Shown piece after piece: positions 6,876 to 16,140 of a stretch of 64,000 bases of DNA. The translations under genes and the position numbers were made by a program. A model generated the notes under the pieces. It did no database searches and was not told where the DNA came from. It saw only the letters and a program-made list of their open reading frames with translations. The DNA comes from Eutrophosalina sp902522775 (GTDB taxonomy: Bacteria > Bacteroidota > Bacteroidia > Flavobacteriales > Flavobacteriaceae): assembly GCA_902522775.1 (NCBI GenBank), contig CABYWQ010000001.1:248001-312000 (forward strand). Direction: 5' to 3'. The first letter of the stretch is position 1, and the number at the start of each line of letters is the position of its first letter.

Positions 6876-8261
6876 ATGCACAGCACTCTTTTAAATTTTT
6901 TTATTTATATAATTTCATCATTTTTTTTAAATGAAATCGATTTAAAAAATCAACCTAATATTATTTATTATATATCTGACGATAAAGATCAAATAGATCA
7001 CAATATATACGGAAATAGTTTAGTTCCTTCTGACCCTATAAATAGACTAGCAAGTGAGGGAATGAAATTCAATAATGCATACACATCTCAAGCAATATGT
7101 GCTCCAAGTCGTTCTCAAATATTCACTGGTTTGTATCCAATAAAAAACGGTTGTTATGCTAATCATTTACCCGTAAAAAAAGATATTATTGATGTTAATG
7201 ATTATTTACAATCAGTTGGATATGAAGTTGTTTTAGCTGGTAAAAGCCACGTTAATCCTAGTTCAGTTTTTAACTGGACTCATTATTTCAAAAATGAAGG
7301 CAAACTATTACCAATGGATAAAATTAAGCACTACATAAAAAATACAAAAAAACCATTCTGTATGTTCATTACATCAGACTATCCACACGGTCCATTTCCG
7401 ACAAATACTCAATTTAGTGATGAGGATATTTATCAAAACCCATATTCAAATAGGTCACGATTACCTAATGAAAAAGGTTACTATCAAAATATTTTATATG
7501 ACAACAATCAGCTTGAAGAAGTTATAAATTTTTTAGATGAAACGAATATAAGTGATAATACAATTTTTATTTATGCTTCTGATGGTGGTTTAAGAGGGAA
7601 ATGGTCAATAAAAGAGTCTGGTTTAAAAATCCCTTTGATAGTTAGATGGCCTAATGTGGTAAATCCTGGAACTACGAGTAATGATTTAATTAATCTTGTT
7701 GATATTTTACCAACAATTATTGAATCAACTGGAAATAAAATTCCAAAAAATTTAGATGGCTACAGTTTTTTAAATAATTTGAAAGGTGAAACCGCTAAAA
7801 GAAAATTTACTTATGGGATTTCTACGCGACAAAATGTGAGAAATGCAAAAGTATTCCCTTCTAGATCTGTAAGAGATGAAAGATTTAAATATATTATTAA
7901 TTACAACTCAATTGATGTTTACAAGAATAATTTCACAGAAAACATTATAAAAAATGAGTTTATTAAAATCGGAGCAGAGGCTTTTAGAAATATTCCATTT
8001 GAGGAGTTTTATGATTTACAAATAGACCCCTATGAGACGAAAAATTTAATTGATAACAGAAAATACAAAAATCAGATAAATAAATTAAAAAAACAGTTGA
8101 ATAAATGGATGACTTCTCAAAATGATTTTCTTCTTGAAACTGAAATTCCATTTCTAAAACCAACTCTACATCCACTTGATAAAGAATCTCAATGGACTAA
8201 AGTTCCGAGTCATTTGAGAAATAAACTGACACTGAAAGATTATTATACTTCTCACTATTGA
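6876..8261 (+). CDS. S1-family sulfatase
   Basis: The frame opens with TTG at 6870, but the ATG at 6876 is preferred. The 461-residue product has a hydrophobic N-terminus and the sulfatase core: metal-binding Asp35-Asp36 (YISDD), the formylglycine motif with Cys75 in CAPSRSQIFTG, and a C-terminal SGLKIPLIVRWPN block typical of type-I sulfatases. The Cys would need conversion to formylglycine by a maturase that is not in this window. Oddly, the usual SD(H/N/Q)G metal motif reads SDGG, so one expected metal ligand seems absent. It likely removes sulfate esters from imported or surface-bound glycans. It lies just upstream of the susCD operon, separated by putative LacI operators, and may be transcribed independently. 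Confidence 0.88.
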   Translation: MHSTLLNFFIYIISSFFLNEIDLKNQPNIIYYISDDKDQIDHNIYGNSLVPSDPINRLASEGMKFNNAYTSQAICAPSRSQIFTGLYPIKNGCYANHLPVKKDIIDVNDYLQSVGYEVVLAGKSHVNPSSVFNWTHYFKNEGKLLPMDKIKHYIKNTKKPFCMFITSDYPHGPFPTNTQFSDEDIYQNPYSNRSRLPNEKGYYQNILYDNNQLEEVINFLDETNISDNTIFIYASDGGLRGKWSIKESGLKIPLIVRWPNVVNPGTTSNDLINLVDILPTIIESTGNKIPKNLDGYSFLNNLKGETAKRKFTYGISTRQNVRNAKVFPSRSVRDERFKYIINYNSIDVYKNNFTENIIKNEFIKIGAEAFRNIPFEEFYDLQIDPYETKNLIDNRKYKNQINKLKKQLNKWMTSQNDFLLETEIPFLKPTLHPLDKESQWTKVPSHLRNKLTLKDYYTSHY

Positions 8262-8263
8262 AG

Positions 8264-8277
8264 CGAAAATGTTTTCG
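8264..8277. promoter_or_regulatory. Putative LacI-type operator 1
   Basis: CGAAAATGTTTTCG is a near-perfect palindrome (all but the central two bases). It begins three bases after the sulfatase stop and lies about 140 bases before susC. LacI-family operators are typically AT-rich palindromes of this size, and a LacI gene lies within the locus. Confidence 0.5.
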
Positions 8278-8335
8278 ATTGTAATTGGATATTTATGAAT
8301 TCGAATAAAATATCTTTTTAAATTATGTAATCCTC

Positions 8336-8350
8336 AAACGAAAACGTTTT
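8336..8350. promoter_or_regulatory. Putative LacI-type operator 2
   Basis: AAACGAAAACGTTTT contains the perfect palindrome AAAACGTTTT with a central CG, the hallmark of many LacI operators. It is 66-86 bases before the susC ATG, a good position to block a promoter, and resembles the site at 8264-8277. Confidence 0.55.
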
Positions 8351-8415
8351 AAATTTATAAATTATCAGTTATTTATTCATATATTAACAAATTAATAACA
8401 ATAACTAATTAAAAA

Positions 8416-11400
8416 ATGAGGAAAATTTTATTTATTTTTTTAATATTTCCGTTCTTCATTCATTCTCAGTCTAACAATATAAGTGGAACTGTAAGTGATG
8501 AAAATGGTACACCTTTACCTGGCGCAACTGTTCAGCTTAAAGGCTCTGATTCAGTTGGTGCTATTACAGATTTTGATGGAAATTTTTCTCTATCTATAGC
8601 TAGTGATTCATCTAACATACTTGTAATTTCATATATTGGATATGTAAATTTGGAAGTTGATGTAAGTAATCAACTTTCAATTAATGTCAACCTTCAACCA
8701 GACACTGAGGCTTTAGAAGAAGTTGTTGTAGTTGGATATGGTACTGTTTTAAAACGAGATTTAACTGGCGCTGTTAGTTCAGTTGTAGTAGATGATGAAG
8801 TTTCAAGACAATCTGCTACAGTTGATCAGCTTTTGCAAGGTAGGGCAGCTGGAGTTCAAGTAACCCAAAATTCTGCAAACCCAAATTCTGGAGTTAGTGT
8901 ACGTATCAGAGGAACAAATAGTTTGAGAGGTAATAATGAACCATTATATGTCATCGATGGTGTAATTATTTCATCTGCTGGTGAGGATGTAATTCCTACC
9001 GGATCTGGAAATACTGGCCAAGAAGCCCAAAGCGGTTTAAATGGTTTAAACCCCAGAGATATAGAAAGAATCGAGGTTCTTAAAGATGCCTCAGCTACAG
9101 CAATTTATGGATCTAGAGGTGCTAATGGTGTTGTTCTAATTACAACTAAGAGTGGTGGTGATGAGGAAAAAGGTAAAATTAATGCATATGTAACTACTAC
9201 AGTTAGAGATATCACTAATACTTATGACATGTTGGATGGAGCTGGATATGCCATGTATCAAAACTCTATTAGAGCAAGTGCTGGTGAATCTGACCGTTAT
9301 GTAATCAATGGTGATCAGGTTTTTTCATTTATATACGATCAGTCTGGTAATCAAACTGCAACAGTTGATTCAACACCAAATCAAGTTCACGATTGGCAAG
9401 ACGAAATTTATGACACAGGTGTTAGTACTAATTTTGGTGTTTCGTTTTCTGGTGGAAATGAAAAAGGTGATTATTATCTTTCGGCTGGATTCAATGATTT
9501 AAATGGGTTAATTGAAAGTTCAAGCTTTAAGACACAAGATATTAGATTAAATCTTAATTATGACTTAAATGAAAAAGTGAGAATTGAGGCTCGACTTAGT
9601 TCTTTTTTTAGTAAATCAAATTTTGCAGAAGGTGGAGATTTAATTGGTGGAGATCAAAGTTTTACTCAGCAAACATTAACATATAATCCAATCATACCAA
9701 ATGATGCTGATAATATTGAGGATTTTGTTGATGGTCAAACAATCTCAAACCCTTATGCGTGGATAAACGATTTTACTGATGAATCAAGAGAAAACAGATT
9801 AATAGCTTCACTTGCAATTAAATATAAATTCAATACACCTGGTTTACAATATGAGTTTAAAGTTGGAGGTAATCTAAGAGATAAAGATAGAAGTAGGTTT
9901 TATGGACTCACAACATGGCAAGGAGCTAATGCAAATGGTATGTTACAAAAAATGAAATTAAATGCTCTAACTTATCAAGTGAATAACTTCTTAAGATACA
10001 ATAGAAACATAAATAAGAATCATAGAGTGAATGCTGCATTGGGTGTGACATATGATGTTAGAGACGTTGAAAGTAGTGTTTATGCAGTAGAAGATTTTGT
10101 AACAGCACAACTTGGAACTGCTCAACCTTTTTTAGGTCAAGTTATTTCAACGCCACTTCTTTTAAGAGCTTCAGATCAACAACTTTTTTCTGTTTTAGGT
10201 AGAGTAAATTATACATTTAAAAATAAATATACCCTAACAACTAGTTTTAGAAGAGATGGTGTTTCTAAATTTGCAGAGGATAATAAATACGGTGTATTTC
10301 CTTCTTTTGCATTCGCTTGGAGAGCTGGAAGTGAAAAGTTTATAAGGGATCTTGATCTTTTTTCAAGTTTAAAAGTGAGAGCTGGTTGGGGAGCAATTGG
10401 TAATCATGGAATTGGTCCTTATGGTACCTTATCTAATTATGGTGCTTCGTCTAGCTTATATGGTACTAGTAGTAATGGGACAACAGTACCATTAATACTT
10501 GCTAACATAGCAAATCCTGACCTCACCTGGGAGTCAACAGAACAATTGAATTTTGGTATTGATTTCGGATTTAGTAATGGTCGAGTTTCAGGAACAATAG
10601 ATCTTTATGAAAAAACAACCAAAGATCTTTTACAGCAAAGTCCAATCCCTACATCATCAGGTTTTAGTAGTATTCTTATTAATAGAGGATCTTTGGAAAA
10701 TAAAGGTTTGGAAATTGGACTAGATTTAGCTTTAGTTGACAGTGGTGATTTTACATTAAATATTGGAGGTAATATTGCATTCAATAAAACTGAAATTCAA
10801 AATTTAGGTTTATCACCAGGCAATGTTCTAGTAGACAATGGAGATGGTACTTATTCAACTGAAAAAAGAGCCCATTACTTTGGTAGACAACCAAGTAGAG
10901 GAAATAGTATAAAGTTCCCTGTTAACATATTTATGGAAGGAGAAGAGGTTGCTTTATTTTATGGATGGAAAACTGATGGTATTTTTCAGACCGGAGATCA
11001 AATGTACACCATAAATGGTGCTATGTCTCAGCCAGGTGATATCAAAGTCTTAGATTTAAACGGCGATGGTCAAGTTAATTTAGACGACAGAACTGTCATT
11101 GGTAATCCAAACCCTGATTTTATATATGGTATTAATTTAGATTTTTCATATAAAGCGTTATCTATAAGTGCTTTATTTAATGGGGTAAGTGGTAATGAAA
11201 TTGTAAATGGAAACTTATATAGAATGGGATGGGCTGAAGGTACTTACAGAAATGTTTTAAGTGAAGCTTATCATAACAGATGGACAGAAAGTAACCCTAC
11301 TAATGAGTATCCTAGACTTGGTTATTCATCAAATTTATTTGGAGCTTTGATGGATAGAGTTATTGAAGACGGAACATATCTAAGGTTAAATAATATTACT

Positions 11401-11610
11401 GTAAGTTATGATGTTCCAACAGACTCAGTAAGTTTTATTGAATCAGCTAATGTGTATGTTACTGGACAAAATTTGTTTACATGGACTGACTATTCAGGAT
11501 ATGATCCAGAAATTACTACATTTTTGTACGATGGTTTAATTCAAGGAACAGACTGGAATAACAAACCAAATTCACAGTCGTTTTTAGTCGGTATAAATTT
11601 AAATTTCTAA
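8416..11610 (+). CDS. SusC-type TonB-dependent outer-membrane transporter (xylan locus)
   Basis: A 1064-residue SusC/RagA-family protein. In order: a signal peptide ending IHSQ, a carboxypeptidase-regulatory-like domain (ISGTVSDENGTPLPGATV, about 22-100), a short linker with VVVGYGT, a plug with RIRGTNSLRGNNEPLYVIDG and the SusC signature ERIEVLKDASATAIYGSRGA (about 215-235), then a long beta-barrel ending in a typical aromatic C-terminus (VGINLNF). It imports oligosaccharides captured by its SusD partner, here most likely xylo-oligosaccharides, as inferred from the downstream enzymes. susD starts seven bases after the stop (or 37 if its better start is used). Putative LacI operators lie upstream. 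Confidence 0.97.
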   Translation: MRKILFIFLIFPFFIHSQSNNISGTVSDENGTPLPGATVQLKGSDSVGAITDFDGNFSLSIASDSSNILVISYIGYVNLEVDVSNQLSINVNLQPDTEALEEVVVVGYGTVLKRDLTGAVSSVVVDDEVSRQSATVDQLLQGRAAGVQVTQNSANPNSGVSVRIRGTNSLRGNNEPLYVIDGVIISSAGEDVIPTGSGNTGQEAQSGLNGLNPRDIERIEVLKDASATAIYGSRGANGVVLITTKSGGDEEKGKINAYVTTTVRDITNTYDMLDGAGYAMYQNSIRASAGESDRYVINGDQVFSFIYDQSGNQTATVDSTPNQVHDWQDEIYDTGVSTNFGVSFSGGNEKGDYYLSAGFNDLNGLIESSSFKTQDIRLNLNYDLNEKVRIEARLSSFFSKSNFAEGGDLIGGDQSFTQQTLTYNPIIPNDADNIEDFVDGQTISNPYAWINDFTDESRENRLIASLAIKYKFNTPGLQYEFKVGGNLRDKDRSRFYGLTTWQGANANGMLQKMKLNALTYQVNNFLRYNRNINKNHRVNAALGVTYDVRDVESSVYAVEDFVTAQLGTAQPFLGQVISTPLLLRASDQQLFSVLGRVNYTFKNKYTLTTSFRRDGVSKFAEDNKYGVFPSFAFAWRAGSEKFIRDLDLFSSLKVRAGWGAIGNHGIGPYGTLSNYGASSSLYGTSSNGTTVPLILANIANPDLTWESTEQLNFGIDFGFSNGRVSGTIDLYEKTTKDLLQQSPIPTSSGFSSILINRGSLENKGLEIGLDLALVDSGDFTLNIGGNIAFNKTEIQNLGLSPGNVLVDNGDGTYSTEKRAHYFGRQPSRGNSIKFPVNIFMEGEEVALFYGWKTDGIFQTGDQMYTINGAMSQPGDIKVLDLNGDGQVNLDDRTVIGNPNPDFIYGINLDFSYKALSISALFNGVSGNEIVNGNLYRMGWAEGTYRNVLSEAYHNRWTESNPTNEYPRLGYSSNLFGALMDRVIEDGTYLRLNNITVSYDVPTDSVSFIESANVYVTGQNLFTWTDYSGYDPEITTFLYDGLIQGTDWNNKPNSQSFLVGINLNF

Positions 11611-11646
11611 CAAAACATGAAAAATTTAATTAACAAAAAAGAAACA

Positions 11647-13236
11647 ATGAAATATTTTAAATATTTAATATTAGCAATGCCTATTTTATTTATAATGGGA
11701 TGCGATCTAGATGAGGAACCACCTTTTTTAGATGAAACTATTTACACTAACGCACAAAGTGCTCAGGCAGCGAGAGATGGTATTTATCAATCACTAACAA
11801 CTTATAATACTCAAGAAAGAAGGTTGTTTATCACTAACCTATACTCAGGACTAATGTTTACTGGAAAAGGTGGAAATAGAGTAAATACTCGTGATATGTC
11901 AACATTGGTTTCTCTAAAACCTGGATATCATATGGACGCAGATTGGTTATGGACTGGATTATATCAAACTATTGCAAGATGTAATGGAGCAATTTCCAAT
12001 ATTAATACTACTGCCTCACCATCAAGTAAAGATGAAGTAGTTTTTAACGATGTAGCTGGACATGCATATTTTGTCAGAGCTTGGAGCTATTTTGAGTTAG
12101 TTAATTTGTTTGGAGATGTTCCCCTTTGGTTAGATTTACCATCCTCTGATAACACTAATAAAGCACTTTCTTCAAAATCTGATGTTGTTCAACAAATAAT
12201 TTCAGATGCATCAACTGCTGCTTCAATGCTTAATGGTAATGCTGGCATTGGTTATCCAAAAGCTCATGCGGCAAGTATGCTATTAGCAAAAGTCTACATG
12301 ACAATAGCTACCAATAATGATCTACAGGTAGATGGAAGTTCGATGGACTATTGGAACTTAGCTAATCAAGCAGCACAATCGGCATACGGTCACTATTCAT
12401 TAGTTAATGACTTTGGAAGTTTATTTACAGTGCAAGGTGAAAACTCAGCTGAATCTATGTTTGAATTACAAATTTCACAGGATGCAACTAATTCGCAAAT
12501 GGGTAGAAATTTCACACCATGGAAATATAAGGCAGGTATGCATTTTGGATGGTTTAGAGTGAGTGCTTTTCAGCACGATAAGCATTTAAAAGCTTATGGT
12601 GGGAATACAACTTGGAATGCTAATAATTTAAGTACATACCCTGATAGTCGTTACAAAGCAACTTATTTGTCTCAGTATCAAAGAGCTGATAGAACACCTC
12701 CAGCTGGACTTGTTAAGGTTTACCCACATAATCCAACAAGAGGAAGATTTGCTATTGCACATCCATACTTGTTCAAATGGGCAGAAAAAGACAAAACTCA
12801 TAATAACCAATTCAATAGTCAAAATATTGTAGTATATAGATATGCTGAGCTGTTGTTGATGCTTGCTGAAATATCTAATGAGCTAGGCAATGGTCAACAG
12901 ATGACTTATTTACAACCTGTTTTAGATAGAGCAGGTGTGACTGCAAGACCACAATTTTCACAAGGTCAATCTGCATTTAGGGATGCAATTATGGATGAAT
13001 ATAAATTTGAACTTATTGGTGAGGGTCATGATTCATGGCATGTAAGAAGGAGAGGAGTACAGTATTTTATTAATAAAACACTTAGTCCACATAATAATTC
13101 ATTCGGAAAAAAAGTTGGTGTTGGTTGGAAAAAGTATATTAAAAACTTAGAAGTGGAGTTTTCTACAGATCCTAATCAAATAATGCAAATGCCTATTCCA
13201 ATTAGCGAAGTAAATACTAATGAATTGATTAATTAA
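11647..13236 (+). CDS. SusD-type surface glycan-binding lipoprotein (xylan locus)
   Basis: A SusD/RagB-family lipoprotein. An upstream ATG at 11617 would add ten charged residues before the signal peptide, so the ATG at 11647 is preferred, giving 529 residues. The lipobox FIMGC is followed by acidic residues (DLDEE), which in Bacteroidota acts as a surface-export signal. The SusD scaffold is visible in the helical repeats, the HAYFVRAWSYFELVNLFGDVP block at about 140-165, and the C-terminal YRYAELLLMLAEI helix with the ISEVNTN end. It binds glycan at the cell surface and closes over SusC. Confidence 0.96.
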   Translation: MKYFKYLILAMPILFIMGCDLDEEPPFLDETIYTNAQSAQAARDGIYQSLTTYNTQERRLFITNLYSGLMFTGKGGNRVNTRDMSTLVSLKPGYHMDADWLWTGLYQTIARCNGAISNINTTASPSSKDEVVFNDVAGHAYFVRAWSYFELVNLFGDVPLWLDLPSSDNTNKALSSKSDVVQQIISDASTAASMLNGNAGIGYPKAHAASMLLAKVYMTIATNNDLQVDGSSMDYWNLANQAAQSAYGHYSLVNDFGSLFTVQGENSAESMFELQISQDATNSQMGRNFTPWKYKAGMHFGWFRVSAFQHDKHLKAYGGNTTWNANNLSTYPDSRYKATYLSQYQRADRTPPAGLVKVYPHNPTRGRFAIAHPYLFKWAEKDKTHNNQFNSQNIVVYRYAELLLMLAEISNELGNGQQMTYLQPVLDRAGVTARPQFSQGQSAFRDAIMDEYKFELIGEGHDSWHVRRRGVQYFINKTLSPHNNSFGKKVGVGWKKYIKNLEVEFSTDPNQIMQMPIPISEVNTNELIN

Positions 13237-13578
13237 ATGAAAAAGTTTTTACTAGTAACAACCTTCTTAATTCCTTTTATTGCATTTTCACAAAATGCGA
13301 CAAAATCTCAAGAAAAACGTTCTGAAATGATAACCAGTTATGTTATTGATAAATTAGAACTGAGTGATGAAGATGCGAAATTTTACAAAAAAGTTCACTT
13401 AGCTCAAATTGTTGATAATGCAATTAATGTTCGAGAGAGCAATACCTCAACAGCTGAGGAGAAAAGATTGATATACAGAAAGGGATACGAAAGTATTAGA
13501 AATAAGTTGGTAAAAAAGTTTGGAAATAAAAAAGCTCAATCAATTTTAAAAGCTTCAAATGAAGCAAGAAATAAATAG
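13237..13578 (+). CDS. Small secreted helical protein
   Basis: A 113-residue protein whose ATG follows the susD stop directly. It has a signal peptide (MKKFLLVTTFLIPFIAFSQ) and a highly charged helical mature part (KLELSDEDAKFYKKVHLAQ, then KKFGNKKAQSILKASNEARNK). The LSDEDAKFYK-type motif is reminiscent of LTxxQ/Spy-like periplasmic helical proteins, but the similarity is weak and no family is assigned. Its place between susD and a terminator makes it part of the susCD transcript, perhaps a periplasmic accessory or chaperone (inference). Confidence 0.7.
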   Translation: MKKFLLVTTFLIPFIAFSQNATKSQEKRSEMITSYVIDKLELSDEDAKFYKKVHLAQIVDNAINVRESNTSTAEEKRLIYRKGYESIRNKLVKKFGNKKAQSILKASNEARNK

Positions 13579-13592
13579 TTTATAAACTTTAG

Positions 13593-13623
13593 AAAAAAGG
13601 AGGATTATTTTTTCCTTTTTTTT
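13593..13623 (+). terminator. Rho-independent terminator or attenuator inside the xylan locus
   Basis: AAAAAAGGA (13593-13601) pairs exactly with TCCTTTTTT (13613-13621), followed by more T. It lies after the small secreted protein and before the second sulfatase, so susCD may be transcribed at a higher level than the catabolic genes behind it. Confidence 0.6.
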
Positions 13624-13649
13624 CTTCAATAATCTATAAATTTTAATTT

Positions 13650-15092
13650 ATGATAAATATGGGATTTAAGTATTTATTGTTTTTCTCAGTTAATTTTCTA
13701 TTATTTTCAAATTTTTCTCAAGAACAAAAGCAAAATATTTTATTTATTGGTGTTGACGATTTAAGACCATTATTAAATTCATATGGTCACAAACAGATGC
13801 ATACTCCTAACTTAGATAAATTAGCTGCGGAAAGCATACAATTTAATCAGGCTTACGTGAACATAGCAGTATGTGGTGCTAGCAGAGCGAGTATTTTAAC
13901 TGGTATAAGAGGAAGTTTTACGAGATTTGACTCTTATACTTCAAGAGCTGACAAAGATGTACCACAAGCAACGACATTAGCACAAATTCTTAAAAAGAAT
14001 GGTTACAAAACCGCATCAATAGGAAAAATATCTCATTTTGCTGATGATTCAAAAAGTGATTGGGATGATTTTTACAGTTTTAGAAATGGTTCAGATTATA
14101 AAAATCCAATATCTATAAAAAGACAAAAAGAAATCAAAAAGCTAAGACCTGATGGAAAGTTTGCTGGTCCTCCCTTTGAATATTCTGATGTTTCCGATGA
14201 TGATTATAATGATGGAAAATTAACTAATGTCGCTATAAACCAATTAAAAAAATACAAGAAATCAAATGATCCTTTTTTTCTAGCTGTAGGTTATATTTTA
14301 CCTCATCTACCGTTTATTCAACCAAAAAAATATGGTGATTTATATGAGTTCAACGATTTAGTTTTTTCTAAACAAAAAACCGTCCCAGTTAATTCACCAA
14401 AAAGAGCTATAGCTCACGATTGGCTTGAACTTAGAAATTGGTACATAGATATCCCCCAATCTGGTCCTGTTAGTTTAAAAATGGAAGAAGATTTAATCAA
14501 ATCATATTATGCAACAATTACTTATTTAGACACATTAATTGGAAAACTTTTAAAATCTCTTGATGATCTTGACTTAAGAAAAAATACTACAATTGTATTT
14601 TGGAGTGATCATGGTTTTTTTCTAGGTGAACATGGTTTTTGGTGTAAACACCACACTTTTCAAGAAGCTATACATGTTCCATTACTTGTTTCATCACCAA
14701 ACATGGAACAAGGTTTTCAAACTAATACTATGGTCGAATATGTAGATTTATATCCAACAATTTGTGAAATTGCTGGAATAAAACCACCCAATTATATTCA
14801 CGGTAAGAGTTTTGTACCTGTTTTAAGAAATCCAGATTTACAACATAAAAAAGAGATTTATAGTAGATATCAAACTTTAGAGGTTGTTCAAGATAATAAG
14901 TTTTCATATCATGAAGTTTTAGATCATGGAACAGGAAAAGTTTTATATAATATGTTGTTTGACATGGAAAATGATAAAAAACAGTATTATAACATTTCAA
15001 AAAAACCTAAATTCAAAAACTTAGTTGATTTATATTCAAAAAAATTAAAAAAAATGAGAGAATTCTCTAACAAACCAATAGTAATAAAATGA
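13650..15092 (+). CDS. S1-family sulfatase, iduronate-2-sulfatase-like (S1_7 type)
   Basis: A 480-residue sulfatase with an N-terminal signal peptide. The opening ILFIGVDDLRP...YG is typical of the iduronate-2-sulfatase-like group and supplies metal ligands Asp36-Asp37. The formylglycine motif is CGASR with Cys75, followed by ASILTG. The later WSDHGFFLGEHGFWCKH block holds the Asp-His ligands and a conserved Lys, so the active site looks complete. The stop overlaps the GH43 start (ATGA). In a xylan locus it probably removes sulfate from xylose or a side-chain sugar; the precise substrate is inferred only from context. An alternative start is the Met at residue 4. Confidence 0.92.
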   Translation: MINMGFKYLLFFSVNFLLFSNFSQEQKQNILFIGVDDLRPLLNSYGHKQMHTPNLDKLAAESIQFNQAYVNIAVCGASRASILTGIRGSFTRFDSYTSRADKDVPQATTLAQILKKNGYKTASIGKISHFADDSKSDWDDFYSFRNGSDYKNPISIKRQKEIKKLRPDGKFAGPPFEYSDVSDDDYNDGKLTNVAINQLKKYKKSNDPFFLAVGYILPHLPFIQPKKYGDLYEFNDLVFSKQKTVPVNSPKRAIAHDWLELRNWYIDIPQSGPVSLKMEEDLIKSYYATITYLDTLIGKLLKSLDDLDLRKNTTIVFWSDHGFFLGEHGFWCKHHTFQEAIHVPLLVSSPNMEQGFQTNTMVEYVDLYPTICEIAGIKPPNYIHGKSFVPVLRNPDLQHKKEIYSRYQTLEVVQDNKFSYHEVLDHGTGKVLYNMLFDMENDKKQYYNISKKPKFKNLVDLYSKKLKKMREFSNKPIVIK

Positions 15093-16138
15093 AAAAAATT
15101 ATTTTTTTAACTCTTTTTTTTACAACTGTTATCTACAGTCAAAAAAAATTTAAGGACCAACCACTCGTCAATGAAATATTTACTGCTGATCCTTCAGCAC
15201 ATATTTTTAATGGGAAAATCTATATATATCCCTCTCATGATATTTTTTTAGAAAATCCACCAATTGATGATTGTGGTGGAAAATACGCTATGAGAGATTA
15301 TAGAGTGCTATCCATGGACTACATTGGTGGACCTGTAACCATTCATGATGTTGCATTAGACCTAGGCGATGTACCATGGGCCAAAAGACAATTTTGGGCA
15401 CCTGATGCTGCTGAAAAAGATGGTAAGTTTTATTTATACTTCCCAACTAAAGATAGTCAGGACATTTTTAAAATTGGTGCTGCAGTTTCAGATAAACCTG
15501 AAGGTCCTTTTATTCCACAAAAAAAACCAATCGCAGGAAGTTATAGTATGGATCCAAGTGTTTTTAAAGATGATGACGGTTCATATTATATGTATTTTGG
15601 TGGTATTTGGGGTGGTCAATTACAGCGATGGGATGAGAATAATAAATATTCACACGGGGTATGTGGTAAGGAATTGTTGGATAGTGGTATACCTGATGGG
15701 CCTGCAATTTCACCTAGAATTGCAAAAATGTCTGATGATATGATTAGTTTTGCTGAAGATCCAAAGCCAGTCAGAATTATTGATAAAAACGGTAATCCAA
15801 TATTGACCAAAGATCATGATAGAAGATTTTTTGAAGCAGCATGGGTTCATAAAATTGATGAAATATATTACTTGAGTTATAGCACAGGAAATACGCATTT
15901 AATTGTATATGCAACAAGCAATAACCCATACGGTCCTTTTGTTTACCAGGGTGTTATTAATAATCCTGTTGATGGTTGGACAAATCATCATTCAACACTG
16001 AAGGTTGGTGAACAGTGGTACCTATTTTATCACGATACCCAAATATCCGGACAGGACCATTTAAGAAATGTTAAATATTCAGAAATGTTTCATAATGATG
16101 ATGGCACAATCAAAACTATTAATACAATTATTAATTAA
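15089..16138 (+). CDS. GH43 beta-xylosidase/arabinofuranosidase
   Basis: A 349-residue five-bladed propeller glycosidase with a signal peptide (cleavage after IYSQ). The three GH43 acidic residues are visible: Asp34 as base in FTADPSAHIF, Asp155 as pKa modulator in SMDPSVF, and Glu249 as acid in FFEAAWVH. The IYIYPSHD and GGKYAMRDYRVLSMD motifs fit GH43 subfamily 1-like enzymes that release xylose or arabinose from oligosaccharides. It is probably periplasmic and finishes what the GH10 enzymes begin. xylB starts two bases after its stop. The subfamily call is from memory of motifs, not a tree. Confidence 0.92.
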   Translation: MKKIIFLTLFFTTVIYSQKKFKDQPLVNEIFTADPSAHIFNGKIYIYPSHDIFLENPPIDDCGGKYAMRDYRVLSMDYIGGPVTIHDVALDLGDVPWAKRQFWAPDAAEKDGKFYLYFPTKDSQDIFKIGAAVSDKPEGPFIPQKKPIAGSYSMDPSVFKDDDGSYYMYFGGIWGGQLQRWDENNKYSHGVCGKELLDSGIPDGPAISPRIAKMSDDMISFAEDPKPVRIIDKNGNPILTKDHDRRFFEAAWVHKIDEIYYLSYSTGNTHLIVYATSNNPYGPFVYQGVINNPVDGWTNHHSTLKVGEQWYLFYHDTQISGQDHLRNVKYSEMFHNDDGTIKTINTIIN

Positions 16139-16140
16139 GT

